The position numbers and the translations under genes were made by a program. A stretch of DNA of 64,000 nt, taken from NCBI GenBank assembly GCA_013396655.1, contig WBMV01004465.1:31100-95099 (forward strand). The letters are read 5' to 3'. Source of the DNA: Campylorhamphus procurvoides (Eukaryota; Chordata; Aves; Passeriformes; Dendrocolaptidae). The notes beneath the pieces were generated by a model. That model was not told where the DNA came from. It saw only the letters and a program-made list of their open reading frames with translations, and did no database searches. Positions 23,696-34,740 of the stretch are shown in pieces; the stretch's first letter is position 1, and the number at the start of each line of letters is the position of its first letter.

Positions 23696-23790
23696 AAATC
23701 ATGGAACCTTGGAATGGTTTCAATGGAAGGGACCTTAAAACTCATCTCATCCCATCCCCTTCCACCAGCCCAGGGTGCTTCANAACACAG
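23696..23790 (-). mobile_element. CR1 3' fragment with one unresolved base
   Basis: AATCATGGAACCTTGGAATG, GGAAGGGACCTTAAAACTCA and CCAGCCCAGGGTGCTTCA mark a short minus-strand CR1. Base 23783 is N, a single unresolved position. Confidence 0.8.
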
Positions 23791-24021
23791 AACCAACATT
23801 TAAAAATGGCTGAGGTCCAACCCCGAGCTGAGGCAGAACTGACAGATCCCTGTTCCAACAGCCATGCCAAGAGTTTGGGAAAGAGGCAGGAACAGGCACT
23901 GAGCCAGCTGAGGGGAGTCAAGCCTTGGGATCCTGCTTCTCTCACAAACGGCAGACACCAGGCCCACGCTGCAGCTTCTGTTTGTCAGAAGCCAGAGCTT
24001 CTCCAAGAGCCACAGCAGAGT

Positions 24022-24215
24022 AGACTGGGTTGGATATTAGGAAAAAATTCTAAATGGGAAGGGTTGTAAAGCACTGGCAGTGGTGGAGTCACCATCTCTG
24101 GAAGTGTCTAAACATGGGGACATGGTCAGTGGTGATCAGGGTGGAGGTGCTGAACTAACAGCTGGACTTGATCCTGGAAGTCTTTTCCAACTGTAACAAC
24201 TCCAGGATTCCAAGC
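24022..24215 (+). mobile_element. CR1 3' fragment
   Basis: Plus-strand: GACTGGGTTGGATATTAGGA, GGCAGTGGTGGAGTCACCAT and the 3' end GTCTTTTCCAACTGTAACAA followed by CTCCAGGATTCC. Confidence 0.85.
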
Positions 24216-24978
24216 AAATCCCTCTCAGCCCCCAAAACTCAGGCTGCTTCTCCTGGCTCTCTGACACATCCAGGCCAGGCCTAGCAGGGCACTGGGGTGA
24301 GTTTTCCTGCCCTTCCCTCCCAACTCTTCCCCCTTCCAGCAGCACCAGGAGCCTCACACACATTCCAGGGCCCCAGGAGGTTTCACTGAAGGCCCATTTT
24401 CTCTTCCCATTTCCACACCCAAAGCCAGCCCCAGCTGTCACCCAGCACCTGGCACAGACCAAGATGAGACATCCTAGTTCCAAAACTGACACTCCACAGA
24501 TATGTAAAGACACACAGGAATAGCACAGTGAAAGGTAATTATGATATTCTAAAAGACCATCCTAAAGGCTTCTAGAGAGGTTTTAAAATACAAAAGAACA
24601 CTGAAATAGGCAAAAACTTTTGTCTTCTAATGTGTTACCTGCCTGTGACAGCCCTGAGAATGCTTCTTTTATTTCAAACTAAATCACTGGTGGTGCTGAG
24701 TCGATCTTGTAACCAGGAGACAGAGAGAGAATTCATCCTTTTCCAAACCTGTGGGCAACCCAAAGTTACAACAAGGACCCCCAAAACCCACGAGCTGGGC
24801 TTTATTTTGGCAATTTCTCTTTCAGATTTCAGAAAAAACTGACAGAAATAACAAAGCTTTACCAAAAAGAAAGCCAGCAGGGATCTTCTGGGGAGAAGAA
24901 GGAAGGCTTTTCTCTCCCAATAAATCATAATGTGATGAAAGAAAACAACAAGAGCTGCTGGAAGAATTAACAATAGCT

Positions 24979-25028
24979 CACTATTGATCCCTGTAGGTCC
25001 CTTCCATCACAGGACACTCCATGATTCC
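24979..25028 (+). mobile_element. CR1 3' terminal fragment
   Basis: About 50 bp of the terminal CR1 motif: GTAGGTCCCTTCCATCACAG followed by GACACTCCATGATTCC. Confidence 0.65.
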
Positions 25029-25149
25029 CTGACTCACTGGGGGTTTGGGTTAAGGTTCCTTTGGGAAGCCTGGCAGCGTGCTGTGCCTCACCCAAACCCC
25101 TCAGAGGTGGGTCTGGCTCAGCACAGCCCCCCAGGACACCCCAGCACCC

Positions 25150-25757
25150 TCTGCAGGACACGCAGCTCCTCCCGCAGGGATCTAACGGGAGCCGTCAGCG
25201 CGTTTGGAATTCGGCCCTGACGATTCAAAGCGGAGTGCCCGGAGCGACAAAGAACGGGGTGAGGGCAGCGCTGCGCTCCTGCAGCTCCTGCAGCCGCTGC
25301 CCCGGGCACACCCGGGCTGTCCCGGGCTCCGGGACACTCCACAAAGCCGCTCCAGATCCCCCTCGGTGCGATGTCGGTGGTGGGAGAGGCACCCCCCGCT
25401 CCATCACAGGGAGGGGCTGGAGATGTTTCCAGGAGGGACAGGAGGTGACAGCGCAGGGCTGGGCAGCCACAGAGCCGGGGGAGTCCCACACAGAGCCCAC
25501 CGCGGAGGGGCTGCGGGGAAACACGCGGGCCTGGGGAGGGTCAGGGGAAGGAGAGGCGGCTCCAGGCCCGGGTGGGTGGGCAGAGGAGAGGAGGAGGAGG
25601 AGGAGGAGGGCGGGCACGGGCCTGCCCTTGCCAAGGGAGAACAGGCAGGGCCGGGATGGGGGGCCGGCAGTGCCGGCAGGGCCAAGGCCAGGATAGGGCG
25701 CGGGGGGAAACCGGGAAGGGGCGGCAGGACCGGGAGCAGCCACAGCCGGGGATGGGG
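25150..25757. promoter_or_regulatory. CpG-rich flank of the first assembly gap; candidate promoter region
   Basis: CpG density rises sharply from about 25190 up to the gap (for example GGAGCCGTCAGCGCGTTTGG, CGGAGTGCCCGGAGCGACAA, GGATAGGGCGCGGGGGGAAA). Both strands have open frames because of composition alone. In this gene order a minus-strand CpG promoter is expected for REXO1, with KLF16 upstream of it. The island could serve either, and no first-exon coding sequence is visible in the resolved part. Confidence 0.4.
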
Positions 25758-26655
25758 NNNNNNNNNNNNNNNNNNNNNNNNNNNNNNNNNNNNNNNNNNN
25801 NNNNNNNNNNNNNNNNNNNNNNNNNNNNNNNNNNNNNNNNNNNNNNNNNNNNNNNNNNNNNNNNNNNNNNNNNNNNNNNNNNNNNNNNNNNNNNNNNNNN
25901 NNNNNNNNNNNNNNNNNNNNNNNNNNNNNNNNNNNNNNNNNNNNNNNNNNNNNNNNNNNNNNNNNNNNNNNNNNNNNNNNNNNNNNNNNNNNNNNNNNNN
26001 NNNNNNNNNNNNNNNNNNNNNNNNNNNNNNNNNNNNNNNNNNNNNNNNNNNNNNNNNNNNNNNNNNNNNNNNNNNNNNNNNNNNNNNNNNNNNNNNNNNN
26101 NNNNNNNNNNNNNNNNNNNNNNNNNNNNNNNNNNNNNNNNNNNNNNNNNNNNNNNNNNNNNNNNNNNNNNNNNNNNNNNNNNNNNNNNNNNNNNNNNNNN
26201 NNNNNNNNNNNNNNNNNNNNNNNNNNNNNNNNNNNNNNNNNNNNNNNNNNNNNNNNNNNNNNNNNNNNNNNNNNNNNNNNNNNNNNNNNNNNNNNNNNNN
26301 NNNNNNNNNNNNNNNNNNNNNNNNNNNNNNNNNNNNNNNNNNNNNNNNNNNNNNNNNNNNNNNNNNNNNNNNNNNNNNNNNNNNNNNNNNNNNNNNNNNN
26401 NNNNNNNNNNNNNNNNNNNNNNNNNNNNNNNNNNNNNNNNNNNNNNNNNNNNNNNNNNNNNNNNNNNNNNNNNNNNNNNNNNNNNNNNNNNNNNNNNNNN
26501 NNNNNNNNNNNNNNNNNNNNNNNNNNNNNNNNNNNNNNNNNNNNNNNNNNNNNNNNNNNNNNNNNNNNNNNNNNNNNNNNNNNNNNNNNNNNNNNNNNNN
26601 NNNNNNNNNNNNNNNNNNNNNNNNNNNNNNNNNNNNNNNNNNNNNNNNNNNNNNN
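25758..26655. other. Assembly gap (898 N)
   Basis: A run of N between a CpG-rich left flank and a minisatellite right flank. It may hide a REXO1 or KLF16 exon. Long open frames that cross the gap are artefacts. Confidence 0.99.
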
Positions 26656-26759
26656 CAGAGACCTCCTAAGCATCCCCCAGAGCCCCCCAGCTGCAGGCAG
26701 AGCAAAGCTCCTGGGTTCCTTGCTCTGTGGCCCACCAGCTCAGCACGGCCCAGCATCCC

Positions 26760-27088
26760 CAGTATGGACCACCGTGGACCACTGCCCCCAGCATGGACCA
26801 CAGCCCCCAGCACATCCCAGTATCCCCATCATGAACCATAGCCCCAGCACATCCCAGTATCCCCAGCACAGACCACTGCCTGAGCCCTACCATGGACCAC
26901 CACCTCAACACAGCCTGGAGCTCCCAGCATGGACTACCATGGACCACCACCCCAAACATGAACCACTGCCCCAGCACATCCCAGTATTCCTAGCAGGTCC
27001 CACTGCCCCAGCACATCCCAGTACTCCCAGCAGGTCCCACTGCCCCAGCACATCCCAGTACTCCCAGCAGGTCCCACTGCCCCCCAGT
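26760..27088. repeat. Minisatellite, 37-bp unit
   Basis: Three near-perfect 37-bp copies (the CCAGCACATCCCAGTA blocks start at 26971, 27008 and 27045) follow older, degenerate copies with GGACCAC, CCAGCACATCCCAGTATC and CCCAGCATGG words. The third copy ends near 27080. Confidence 0.9.
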
Positions 27089-28018
27089 ACAGCCCCTTGG
27101 CCTCCAGGACAGCACAAAACACTGGGCAGGTGGCTCCAAGGCCCAACAACTCCCCCGAGGCCATGCACAGAGGTGGTTCCATACCCTCCCCCAAACCCCC
27201 TCCTGCTTCAGGGTGACACCACACCCCGATTTTCCAGTGGGGACTCTGAGGCACGTGGGGTGACAGAGCTTTGTCTGAGCTGAGCAGGGACTCAGAGCTG
27301 GCCCTGGAGGGGTCAACCATGTGAGGGGCACCCACAGCTCCTGGTGCTGCCCCTGCCTTGGAGCCTCCACCCTCAGCAGGTTTGGGGATGGCAGCAAGGA
27401 CCAAACCCTCTGAGGAGAAATCCCATGAGGGGGAGCCGGACCCCCAGCCCAGAGGGAAGGGGTGACCCAGGAGAGCCTTGTGGCTGGTGCAAGGAGAGGT
27501 GGGAAGGTGCAGGGCAGTGCCAGGAGCCAGCTGGGTGACTCAGAGGAAAGTGCACAAGGAGGAACCAGCCTTGGCCCCAGGGAAGGATGAGGGAAAGGTG
27601 GCAAAAGTCATGTTTCACAGGAGTCTTGGGTGGAAAAAACCCCACTTTATTTTCCAAATTTGGCACGTGCTGCTGCCTCCTCCCTGCCAATCGCTCCCCA
27701 TGGTGTCCCAGCAGAGTCCAGGAGTGGAAGAGGAGGGGAGGAACCCACCACTGAGCAGGACACTGATGCCCCAGCAGCTGCTGACCCCAGGAAACCTGAA
27801 TAATCCATAAAAAGCTTCCAGAAAGCAGGAATCCCCAGGAGGTGAGTTGCCTTCCCGCAGCAGAAACGTGCCCCAGGCATAAGGTGCTTTACAGGTACTG
27901 GGGGAGGGCTGTGCTGAGATCCCCCCACACCCCCTGCCAGCTCCCTCCTCCCACTAGAGCACAGAGAATAAGCTCATCTTCCCCCCCTCCCCTAAAAAAA
28001 AAGAGAGAGAAAAAGGTG
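27089..28018. other. Intergenic, no gene recognised
   Basis: Single-copy GC-rich sequence without a recognisable exon on either strand. It holds an AATAAA on the minus strand (TTTATT at about 27645-27650), which could be a polyA signal for an unseen minus-strand transcript. Confidence 0.5.
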
Positions 28019-28205
28019 TTTATTTTTAGGTCATAGATAAATCTATTTTACAGAACATCAGCTGTAGTAGAAAGGACTTTAGAATGACACACACACAGGG
28101 TATTTGCCTTCCTCATAATTCTCAGCCCTTGCTTCCTCAAGTCACAAACTGCCAAAAATAAAATAAAATGAAATAAATAATAAAATTAAATCAAATTAAA
28201 TCTTC
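28019..28205. other. AT-rich island, candidate 3' UTR end or spacer
   Basis: About 190 bp much more AT-rich than its surroundings. It contains TTTATTTTTAGGTCATAGAT, the single-copy run AGGACTTTAGAATGACAC and then an AAATAAAATAAAAT-type simple repeat. A minus-strand AATAAA lies at about 28019-28024. It could be the 3' end of a minus-strand gene such as the expected KLF16, but no coding exon was found upstream. Confidence 0.3.
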
Positions 28206-29540
28206 GTTTCTGCCTGGACCTGGAGGACCTGCTGTGGGAAACCTGCACAAAACGGATCCAGGCCAATCTTAGCTGTGCTTTTGCCTCCCCACCTGGGAAG
28301 GGGCAACCTGGTTCACTGGGATTCCCACTCAGCTCCCAGTCAGCAGCACTGGGAAAGGTCCCCAGGGTCCCTATGCTCCCTGAGGCAGCTCTTCTGAGAG
28401 CAGGGACCCCCAAATTCACCCATCCTGGTGGATACAAGCCCACCCCTCAGCTCAGCACCCCACAGGAATCCCTCCAACCCTGCTGAGGAGCTAAAACCCC
28501 ACTGCAGCCTCCTCAATCAACCAAGGGGTCCCCAGAACTGAGCTCATTCCCCCCCAGAGCTCCTGACCCCTCTGCAGAGAATCCAGGGATCTGCAGCCCA
28601 CACTGCCCCCCTGGGCTCACACCCCACAGCCAAACCCCCCAATTTAAGGAGGGGACAAGGTGTGGGACATATGGCAGGGCTGCCACAGGACCTCAAGTCC
28701 CTATGTGGCACCAGGGGCAGCACGAGGGGGACACAGTTTTGCCCCTTTCCCTCCCTGGGAGAGCCAGGCAGGGGGATGTCACTGCTGGACCATCCCCATG
28801 ACAACTGCTGGTGACAAAGGGGTCCTGTCCCCCATGACAGGGAGACATGACACTGTTACTGCTGCTGGGTGACAACAGGGACACCCTCCTGGAGCTGGGG
28901 TGACCTCATGCCATGCAGGGCATCCCCCACACATCCAGGATCCAACCCAGGAATGTGTCCCCCATGCCCCATGGGGGTTGCTCCTGGTTCACCCCCAGAA
29001 CAGGAGGTCAGATCCAGAACCTCATCCCCACCTGCTGCTCCCCCACAGCCAGTCCCTGCCCCGCCACAAACCCACAGCCAGGTGATTTGTGTTGGTTTTT
29101 GGGGGAAAGAGGTTAAAATAGATGGAAACCAGGCAGAGATGCTCATGTGACAGGAGCCCCCCCTCAGACCCCATTTCCTACTCCTCATTCTGCACCACCA
29201 TATCCAGGCACCCCAGGGGGACTTTCTGCTCCCTCTGGGGTGGTCACAGATTTTCTCTGTATCCACATGGGAACTTTTCCATTGTCCCAGCACGGCCCCC
29301 ACATGAGGTGCCAGACAGGGGTTGGGAATTTAGAGAAGGAAATGGGGAGGTGGTAGAACATCCTCACATAGGGTGATCTCTTCTCAGGGATGGGTTGGTC
29401 AGGGTGGTGACCCCACTCCTGGTACCCCAACATGTAACCCCCCATGGTCCATGTCCCCCATGGGAGATACTCCCCAGCCAGGGGTGCTCTGTGACACCCC
29501 AGAGTCCCATCCACATCCTGGGTCACTGCATTGCCCCCCT
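28206..29540. other. Intergenic, no gene recognised
   Basis: No conserved exon, RNA gene or CR1 landmark is visible. The sequence is rich in CCC/GGG runs, which keeps many short frames open on both strands. Confidence 0.5.
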
Positions 29541-29559
29541 GCCCAGTCCCAGCCCACAG

Positions 29560-29835
29560 GGTACTGGGGGATGCTCCAGTTCCCCAAGGGGGTGCTCCAT
29601 CTCCCCACGGGTGCTTCCAGCCCTCTAGGATGCTCCTGGCACCCCAAGGGGATGCTTTACCCCTCCAAAGGGACAATCCAGCCCCCCAGGGTTCTTTGAC
29701 CTCCCAGAGGGATAATCCAGCCCCCCAGGGTGCTCCTGGTGCCCCAGGGGGATGCTCTGGCCACTCAGGGTGGTCCTGGTATTCCAAAGGGATGCTCTGT
29801 CCCCCCAGGGGGACACTCCAGCCCCCCAGGACTCC
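29560..29835. repeat. Degenerate minisatellite, about 27-33 bp unit
   Basis: Repeating words GGGATGCTC, CCAGCCCCCCAGG and GGTGCTCC recur about nine times with variable spacing (GGGATGCTCCAGTTCCCCAA, GGGATGCTTTACCCCTCCAA, GGGATGCTCTGGCCACTCAG, GGGATGCTCTGTCCCCCCAG). Confidence 0.8.
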
Positions 29836-30049
29836 CATCCCACCCCTCCGTGTGGTCCCAGGGTGCTGTTCCAGCCGCTGTCACCGGGGCTGTGGCAGCC
29901 CGTGGGCCTCCCTTGGCCGTCCCAGCCTCCAGGCATCGCTCAGGCATAGGATGACAAAGGGAAGCTCACAGGGGGCAGGGGACTCCGACCCCACACTCCG
30001 AGTGCTCCTGTGGCTGGAGGAGAGAGGAGAGGGGAGGGCAGGAGAGCAC

Positions 30050-30410
30050 AGGGAGGATTCCCAGGAACTGCGGTGTCCCAGGGAGCTGGGGGAAGCTCAC
30101 TGCAGCGGGGGATTGTAGGGGAGCTGGATGATCCCAGGGAGATCCCAGGGACCTGGGCAATCCCATGGAGTTTGGGGAACCCGGGGAGCTGGGGGATCCC
30201 AGAGGAGTGTGGGGATGCCACGGAACAGGGGTGTCCCAGGGGAGGTGGGCGATCCCAGGGATCCCAGAGGAGTGTGGGGGTCCCAGGGAGCTCGGGAAGC
30301 ATGTGAAGCTGGGGGATCCCAGGGGACTGTGGGGATCCCAGGGAGCTCAGGGAGCCCAGGGAGCCCACGGGAGTGTGGGGGTCCCAGGGGAGCTGGGGAT
30401 CCCGAGCCTG
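30050..30410. repeat. Degenerate minisatellite, about 33-38 bp unit
   Basis: Repeated blocks of GGATCCCAGGGA, GAGCTGGGGGATCCCAG and GAGTGTGGGGGTCCCAG in one orientation. Copies differ by small indels, so all three frames of both strands stay mostly open. Confidence 0.85.
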
Positions 30411-30591
30411 CCCCACATCTCCAGGAGGTGAAAACCAGCCCACAGGTCTTCCCGGTGTGACCCACCAGCCCTGAGGACCCTCCAGCCCCTGGGGGTGGTT
30501 TGGGACACAAGATGGTGATGAGTGCCAGGGAGTGCAGGGTGGGGGTCTGTGTGGGCCAGCCTGGGGGTGAGGGGGGCAGCACCAGAGGGGG

Positions 30592-30772
30592 TGTTTGTGT
30601 GTGTGTGTGTGTGCACATCTGTGTGTGCGTGTGTGCGTGTCTGTGCAGGGCTGTGCACACACACGTGTGGATGTGAATGTGGATGTGGATGTGTGTGTGT
30701 GTGTGTGTGTCTGCAGGCTCACACATCTGTGTACACACATGTTGGGGTGTGTTCACACACGTGTGTTGGTGC
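30592..30772. repeat. GT-rich compound microsatellite
   Basis: (GT)n tracts are separated by CACATC, GCGTGTGTGCGTGTCTGTGC and (GTGGAT)n steps (GTGGATGTGAATGTGGATGT), then (GT)9 and CACACATCTGTGTACACACA. Alternating purine-pyrimidine over about 180 bp. Confidence 0.95.
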
Positions 30773-30891
30773 ACAGCACAGAGCTAGGGGGTCCATCCCG
30801 TGGTTGCCCTCCCAGGCCCGGGTTCCCCTCCCAGGACCCATCCCAGCTCAGGGACCACCACCCCTGTCCCCCCCAGCCAGCCGTGCAGGGT

Positions 30892-31125
30892 TGGGTGTCC
30901 CCCTAGGGTGGTGGGTGTCCCCTTGGCGTGATGGGTGTCCCCCCAGGGGTGGTGGGTGTCCCCTGAGGGTTGTGGGTGTCCCCCCGAGGGTGGTGGGTGT
31001 CCCTTTGGGGTGGTGGATGTCCCCCAGGGTGCTGGGTGTCCCCCAGGGGTGCTGGGTGTCCCCCAGGGTGGTGGATGTCCCTTTGGGGTGGTAGGTGTCC
31101 CCTTGGGGTGCTGGGTGTCCCCCCT
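30892..31125. repeat. Minisatellite, 19-21 bp unit, about 12 copies
   Basis: Units follow the pattern TGGTGGGTGTCCCCTTGGGG with small changes (GATGGGTG, GCTGGGTG, GGTGGATG). G-runs occur regularly on the plus strand (GGG or GGGG near each unit boundary). Confidence 0.93.
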
Positions 31126-31464
31126 GCCTCCCTGTGCCCCCTCCCTGTGCCGCGATTCCCCACTCGCCGTCTCTCACCAGGGAGGTGCCGCCGGTGTCGG
31201 GGTCTCACAGCTCTGTGCTGCTCGAGGAGAGGGGACAGACTCTGCTCCCCCAGATCTGCCACCACCCCTGTCCCCGCTGTCCCTGCTGTCCCCAGGCCTG
31301 TGCCTCACTCGGGCAGGGCAGAGCCAGGGGCTGCTGCCAGCACATCCTTCCCTCTCCTTGTCCTTTCGTGTCCCCTTCCCTCCACCTCAGCCTCACCCTG
31401 GCATCCCTCCTCTGATGCCCTCCCCTCTCCCAGCCCGACCACCGATGGGATCCTTCCCCTCTGC

Positions 31465-31670
31465 CCTTTTATACCGTCTTTGTTCATATGACAAGCACGT
31501 GGAAAACCAGAGCAGAGCTCGGAAAAAAGCTCCTTAAGACGCTTTAATTCAGTTTCCTGGATCCCATGACTGAGCTCGGCCTCTGAACGGGGTCTCATGA
31601 CTGTAACACGCAGGCCCCGGCCATCAAAAGCCTCATTTATGCCCCAAAAGAGACTTAAACCCCTCTTGGC
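31465..31670. promoter_or_regulatory. Candidate cis-regulatory element
   Basis: After 700 bp of C/G-rich repeat, the sequence abruptly becomes complex single-copy DNA with TTTGTTCATATGACAAGCAC, CACGTGG, GACGCTTTAATTCAGTTTCC and AAAAGCCTCATTTATGCCCC. It holds E-boxes (CATATG, CACGTG) and homeobox-type TTAATT/TTTATG words. The composition looks constrained, but conservation was not measured. Confidence 0.3.
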
Positions 31671-32264
31671 TGGTCACCCGACGTCCCCCACACCTGGCCT
31701 GGGCCCCTGTGCCCCCTGGCTGGGGGCTTCAAACCACCCCGGGTGACACCTGCCCTGACCTTGCTCTGCTGGAGAGGGACTTTGGGGACACTCAAGGCCT
31801 GGCTCTGCCCCTCCCCTCCGAGGGAAGGACACCACAGAGTCCCCCTCCAGGCACCAACCCTGCCCAACCCTGTCCCCAGACACAGCCCCCTTCCTGCCCC
31901 CCAAAGCGCAGCACCAGTGGAGGGGACACAAGTGCCATCCCAGAGGGGACACAAGTGCTGTCCCAGTGAACTGTGGCCCAGTTTGGCCCCACCTTGGGGG
32001 ATGCTGCACCAAGAACCCCCAGCTCACGCCTTTTGGGGACCCTGGAGCCCTGTAGGGGTGAGTGCCCCTCTCTCCCTCCTCACTCCAGCTGCTCAGGACT
32101 GAGTGAGGATGGAGCCCGAGCCCCCCTGGACCAGGAGCAATGACAGATCCAGACCCAAAAAGCCCCAACCCCTGATCCCAGCCATGGCTCCTCACCATGG
32201 AGTTCACATCCAGCAACATCCATCCCCTCGGGATCCCACATACCCAAGCTGGCTCTACATTTTG

Positions 32265-32420
32265 GGAAGCAGCCTGAACGCTTCTGATGCTTTGCTTTGG
32301 TTTTAAACTCAGACACAGTAAATACAACATTGAGCCACCCCGACATCCAGCCAAGAAGTCCTGGCCATCCTGCTGGTGATGCTGAGCCGGCCCGAAGCAT
32401 CCACAGCTCAACAGGAAAGC
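32265..32420. promoter_or_regulatory. Candidate cis-regulatory element (weak)
   Basis: A single-copy patch with GAACGCTTCTGATGCTTTGC, TTTGGTTTTAAACTCAGACA and AGTAAATACAACATTGAGCC inside GC-rich intergenic DNA. Listed because of its composition contrast only. Confidence 0.2.
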
Positions 32421-32932
32421 GGCAGCAGTAAGAGGATAAAAACACCCCCGGTGCAAACAGAGCCACTCTGTGCTGGGATTAGGGAGCCCTGGGCCAGCCC
32501 TGGGCGGCTGTGGCAGCACGTGAGAGCCCAGGGCTCCCAAACCACCCCGATACTGCCCTGGGGTGGGCTGGGAAGGGAGGGATGTCGGGGATGCTCAAGG
32601 AGAAGCCAGACATCCCAACTCCTGGACCCCAAAATCCCCCTGGAAAGGAGGGAAGTGCCCCTCCAGAGTCCTCACATCCACATCCTCTTCCAGCTGCAGC
32701 AGCAAGGAAGGATTCCCTGCTCCTGCTCTGGAGCACCCTGGGGTGGTCCTGGGGGAGGTGAGGGATGTGTGGGGAGCAAGTGGTCCTGTGCCCCCTGCCC
32801 GGGCCCCCCATGGCTCCCAGCCCCAAACAATGGGGGCATTGGAGTGCTCAGAGGGTGGGGGTGCAGCCAGGCCGCCCCGGCCGGGCCTGGATTCCCTAAG
32901 GAGATTATCCCTCCTCACATGAGCTGGCCAGG

Positions 32933-33028
32933 CCCCACAGCCTCGCACCGGGGAGGAGGGGACACCAGGGGGACAGGGAGCCCCACAGCCTCGCACCAGG
33001 GAGGAGGGGACACCGGGGGGACAGGGGC
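32933..33028. repeat. 48-bp tandem duplication
   Basis: CCCCACAGCCTCGCACC begins at 32933 and again at 32981. The two 48-bp copies, including GGGAGGAGGGGACACC, differ at only a few positions, suggesting a young duplication. Confidence 0.9.
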
Positions 33029-33814
33029 AGGGGGCGGTGCTGCAGAGCCCAGTGAGGGTCCCTTGGGGCAGGAGAAGAGGCAGAGCAGTGCTCTGCTCTG
33101 TGTGCTGGGGCCAGGGATGCCCTGGGGGGACAGGAAAACATAGGGACACTTGGCACTGCCATTGCTGGGGGGAGGATTCACCCAAAAAGCACAAACCTGA
33201 GCCTCTGCCCTTCCATGGGGCAAAGTTCCCATCTGGTGGCAGGAGGACACCATGGGACACCCCCACAGCTCCATGGCCAGCACATCCCAGGGAGCAATGA
33301 GGTCCCCACACAAGCAGGGGCACAGCTGGGCACAGGGCAGGTCAAAAATGAAGTCTGCTGCCCCCAGGACCACCCTGTGTCCCTCAGGACCACCGTGTCC
33401 CTCACCCTGGCACATGGCCAGCCACGGCGATGTCCCCCTTGCCTTGTGGTACACCCCAAGCCCCCATGCCACAGCTCCTGGGACACTGAGGCCATTCTCC
33501 CTCTGTCCCTTGATCCCATGGGATCCCCTAATGACAAAGGACAGGGGCTGGCATAGGAAAGTGTTCCCACTGTCCCCATGGCATGACTGGAAGACACAGA
33601 CCTTTGCAGCCCAATCCTAGGGGCCCAAGGGCACCTTCCCCCCACTGGCACCTTGGGGCCAGCCGGTCCCCACAGGAGGGTGACAAGTATTGGGGATCCA
33701 GCCAAGGGCAATCCAGAGGAGGTGCTGGACAGGGAGAGAGCTGAGGGGCCAGACCCCCAGGGCTGGGTCACAGGGAAGGACCCCCAGGGGTACCCAGGGA
33801 AGGGGCACACACGG

Positions 33815-34514
33815 GTGAAACGTTAAACCTCTGCTCTTTATTCAGTGCCTGGTTCCCTCGCCCCGTTCCCCGAGCGAGCGCTCCGGAGGAGGTTTCCCAG
33901 GGGTGGCCAGAACACAAGGAGTGCTCTGGGAAGGCTGAGCAGGGCCAGACTGGAGGAGGTGTGGGGCAGGGGGGCACCTCCTCCGTGCATCCCCATAGTC
34001 CCCTTGGGGACACGGCTCTGGCCCGGCTGTGGGGTGACCTCCGGGCACCACCAGCGCTGGTCCCGGGAGAGCTCCGTGGAGAGCGGGAACTGCCACCTCC
34101 TCTGTCCCGCCCCACGGGGACACCGGGGAGGGGCCCGGCCCCCCAGCCCCTCTCCAACTCGCCTTATTGCTATGTCAGAGCAGCAGAGCGGCCGGGAGGA
34201 ACTCGGGAGTTCGCTGTCCTGGGAGAGGGGGTGAGGACACGTCCGAAGCCAAGGATCCGCCGTCAGAGGGTGGGCTCTCATGTCTCTGGGGCAGGGGGAA
34301 GGAGGGAGCTGCCGTGTCTGCCCAGCCGGGCCGGGGGTGCCAGCAGCGCCAGGGCTGGCACCGGCAGGGAGGAGGCTGTGCTTGTGTCCCAACACTGTCC
34401 GTTCTCCCGAGCCTGGAGCCGAGGCTGAACAAACTCACTGCCCCTCCAGCAGCAGGGACTGGGGAGCAGACACTGGGAGAACTGGAGGAACAAGCAGAAC
34501 CCCCCTGCCCGCCC
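33815..34514 (-). other. ABHD17A: ABHD17A 3' untranslated region with polyA signal
   Basis: Downstream of the stop codon on the minus strand, about 670 nt precede an AATAAA signal (plus-strand TTTATT at 33837-33842, in TGCTCTTTATTCAG). Cleavage is expected 10-30 nt further, near 33810-33825. The region contains no CR1 or open coding frame of note. Confidence 0.75.
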
Positions 34515-34740
34515 CTAGTTGCGCTGGCTGGGCAGCTCCTGGGAGATGAATTTCCGAAGGCGCTCGAGGTACTGGCTGTAGAGTTCAATGTCATTGTGCC
34601 CGGCCCCGTCCACCCAGAGCGGCTCCACGGCCTTGGGGCAGCGCTCGAACAGGGCCAGGCCATGGGAGAAGTCGATGACTTCATCCTCCGTGCCGTGGAT
34701 GATGAGGACAGGAGAGGTGATTTTGGAGATCTTCTCGATG
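34515..34740 (-). CDS. ABHD17A: ABHD17A coding exon 4
   Basis: Acceptor CTCTTGGCAG. The split codon AA|C gives Asn, followed by [20 protein letters not shown], and the exon ends [11 protein letters not shown]. It carries the catalytic Asp (HGTED) and His (GAGHND). Confidence 0.96.

Larger units (their letters stand above)
12683..25757 (-). other. Presumed REXO1 intron 1; no exon recognised
   Basis: Exon 2 has a clear acceptor, so at least one exon lies upstream on the minus strand. Across this 13-kb stretch I found no exon encoding the REXO1 N-terminus (human MLRSTGFFRAIDCP...). The sequence has CR1 fragments, AT-rich single-copy DNA (for example 17580-18230 and 19080-19460) and moderately GC-rich single-copy DNA (19700-20330), but nothing that reads as a conserved coding exon. 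The intron call depends on the first exon lying in or beyond the gap at 25758-26655. Confidence 0.6.

Noticed and set aside
25204..26841. Very long open frames across 25758-26655
   Set aside because: They run through the N gap, where stops cannot be seen; the resolved ends are composition-driven.
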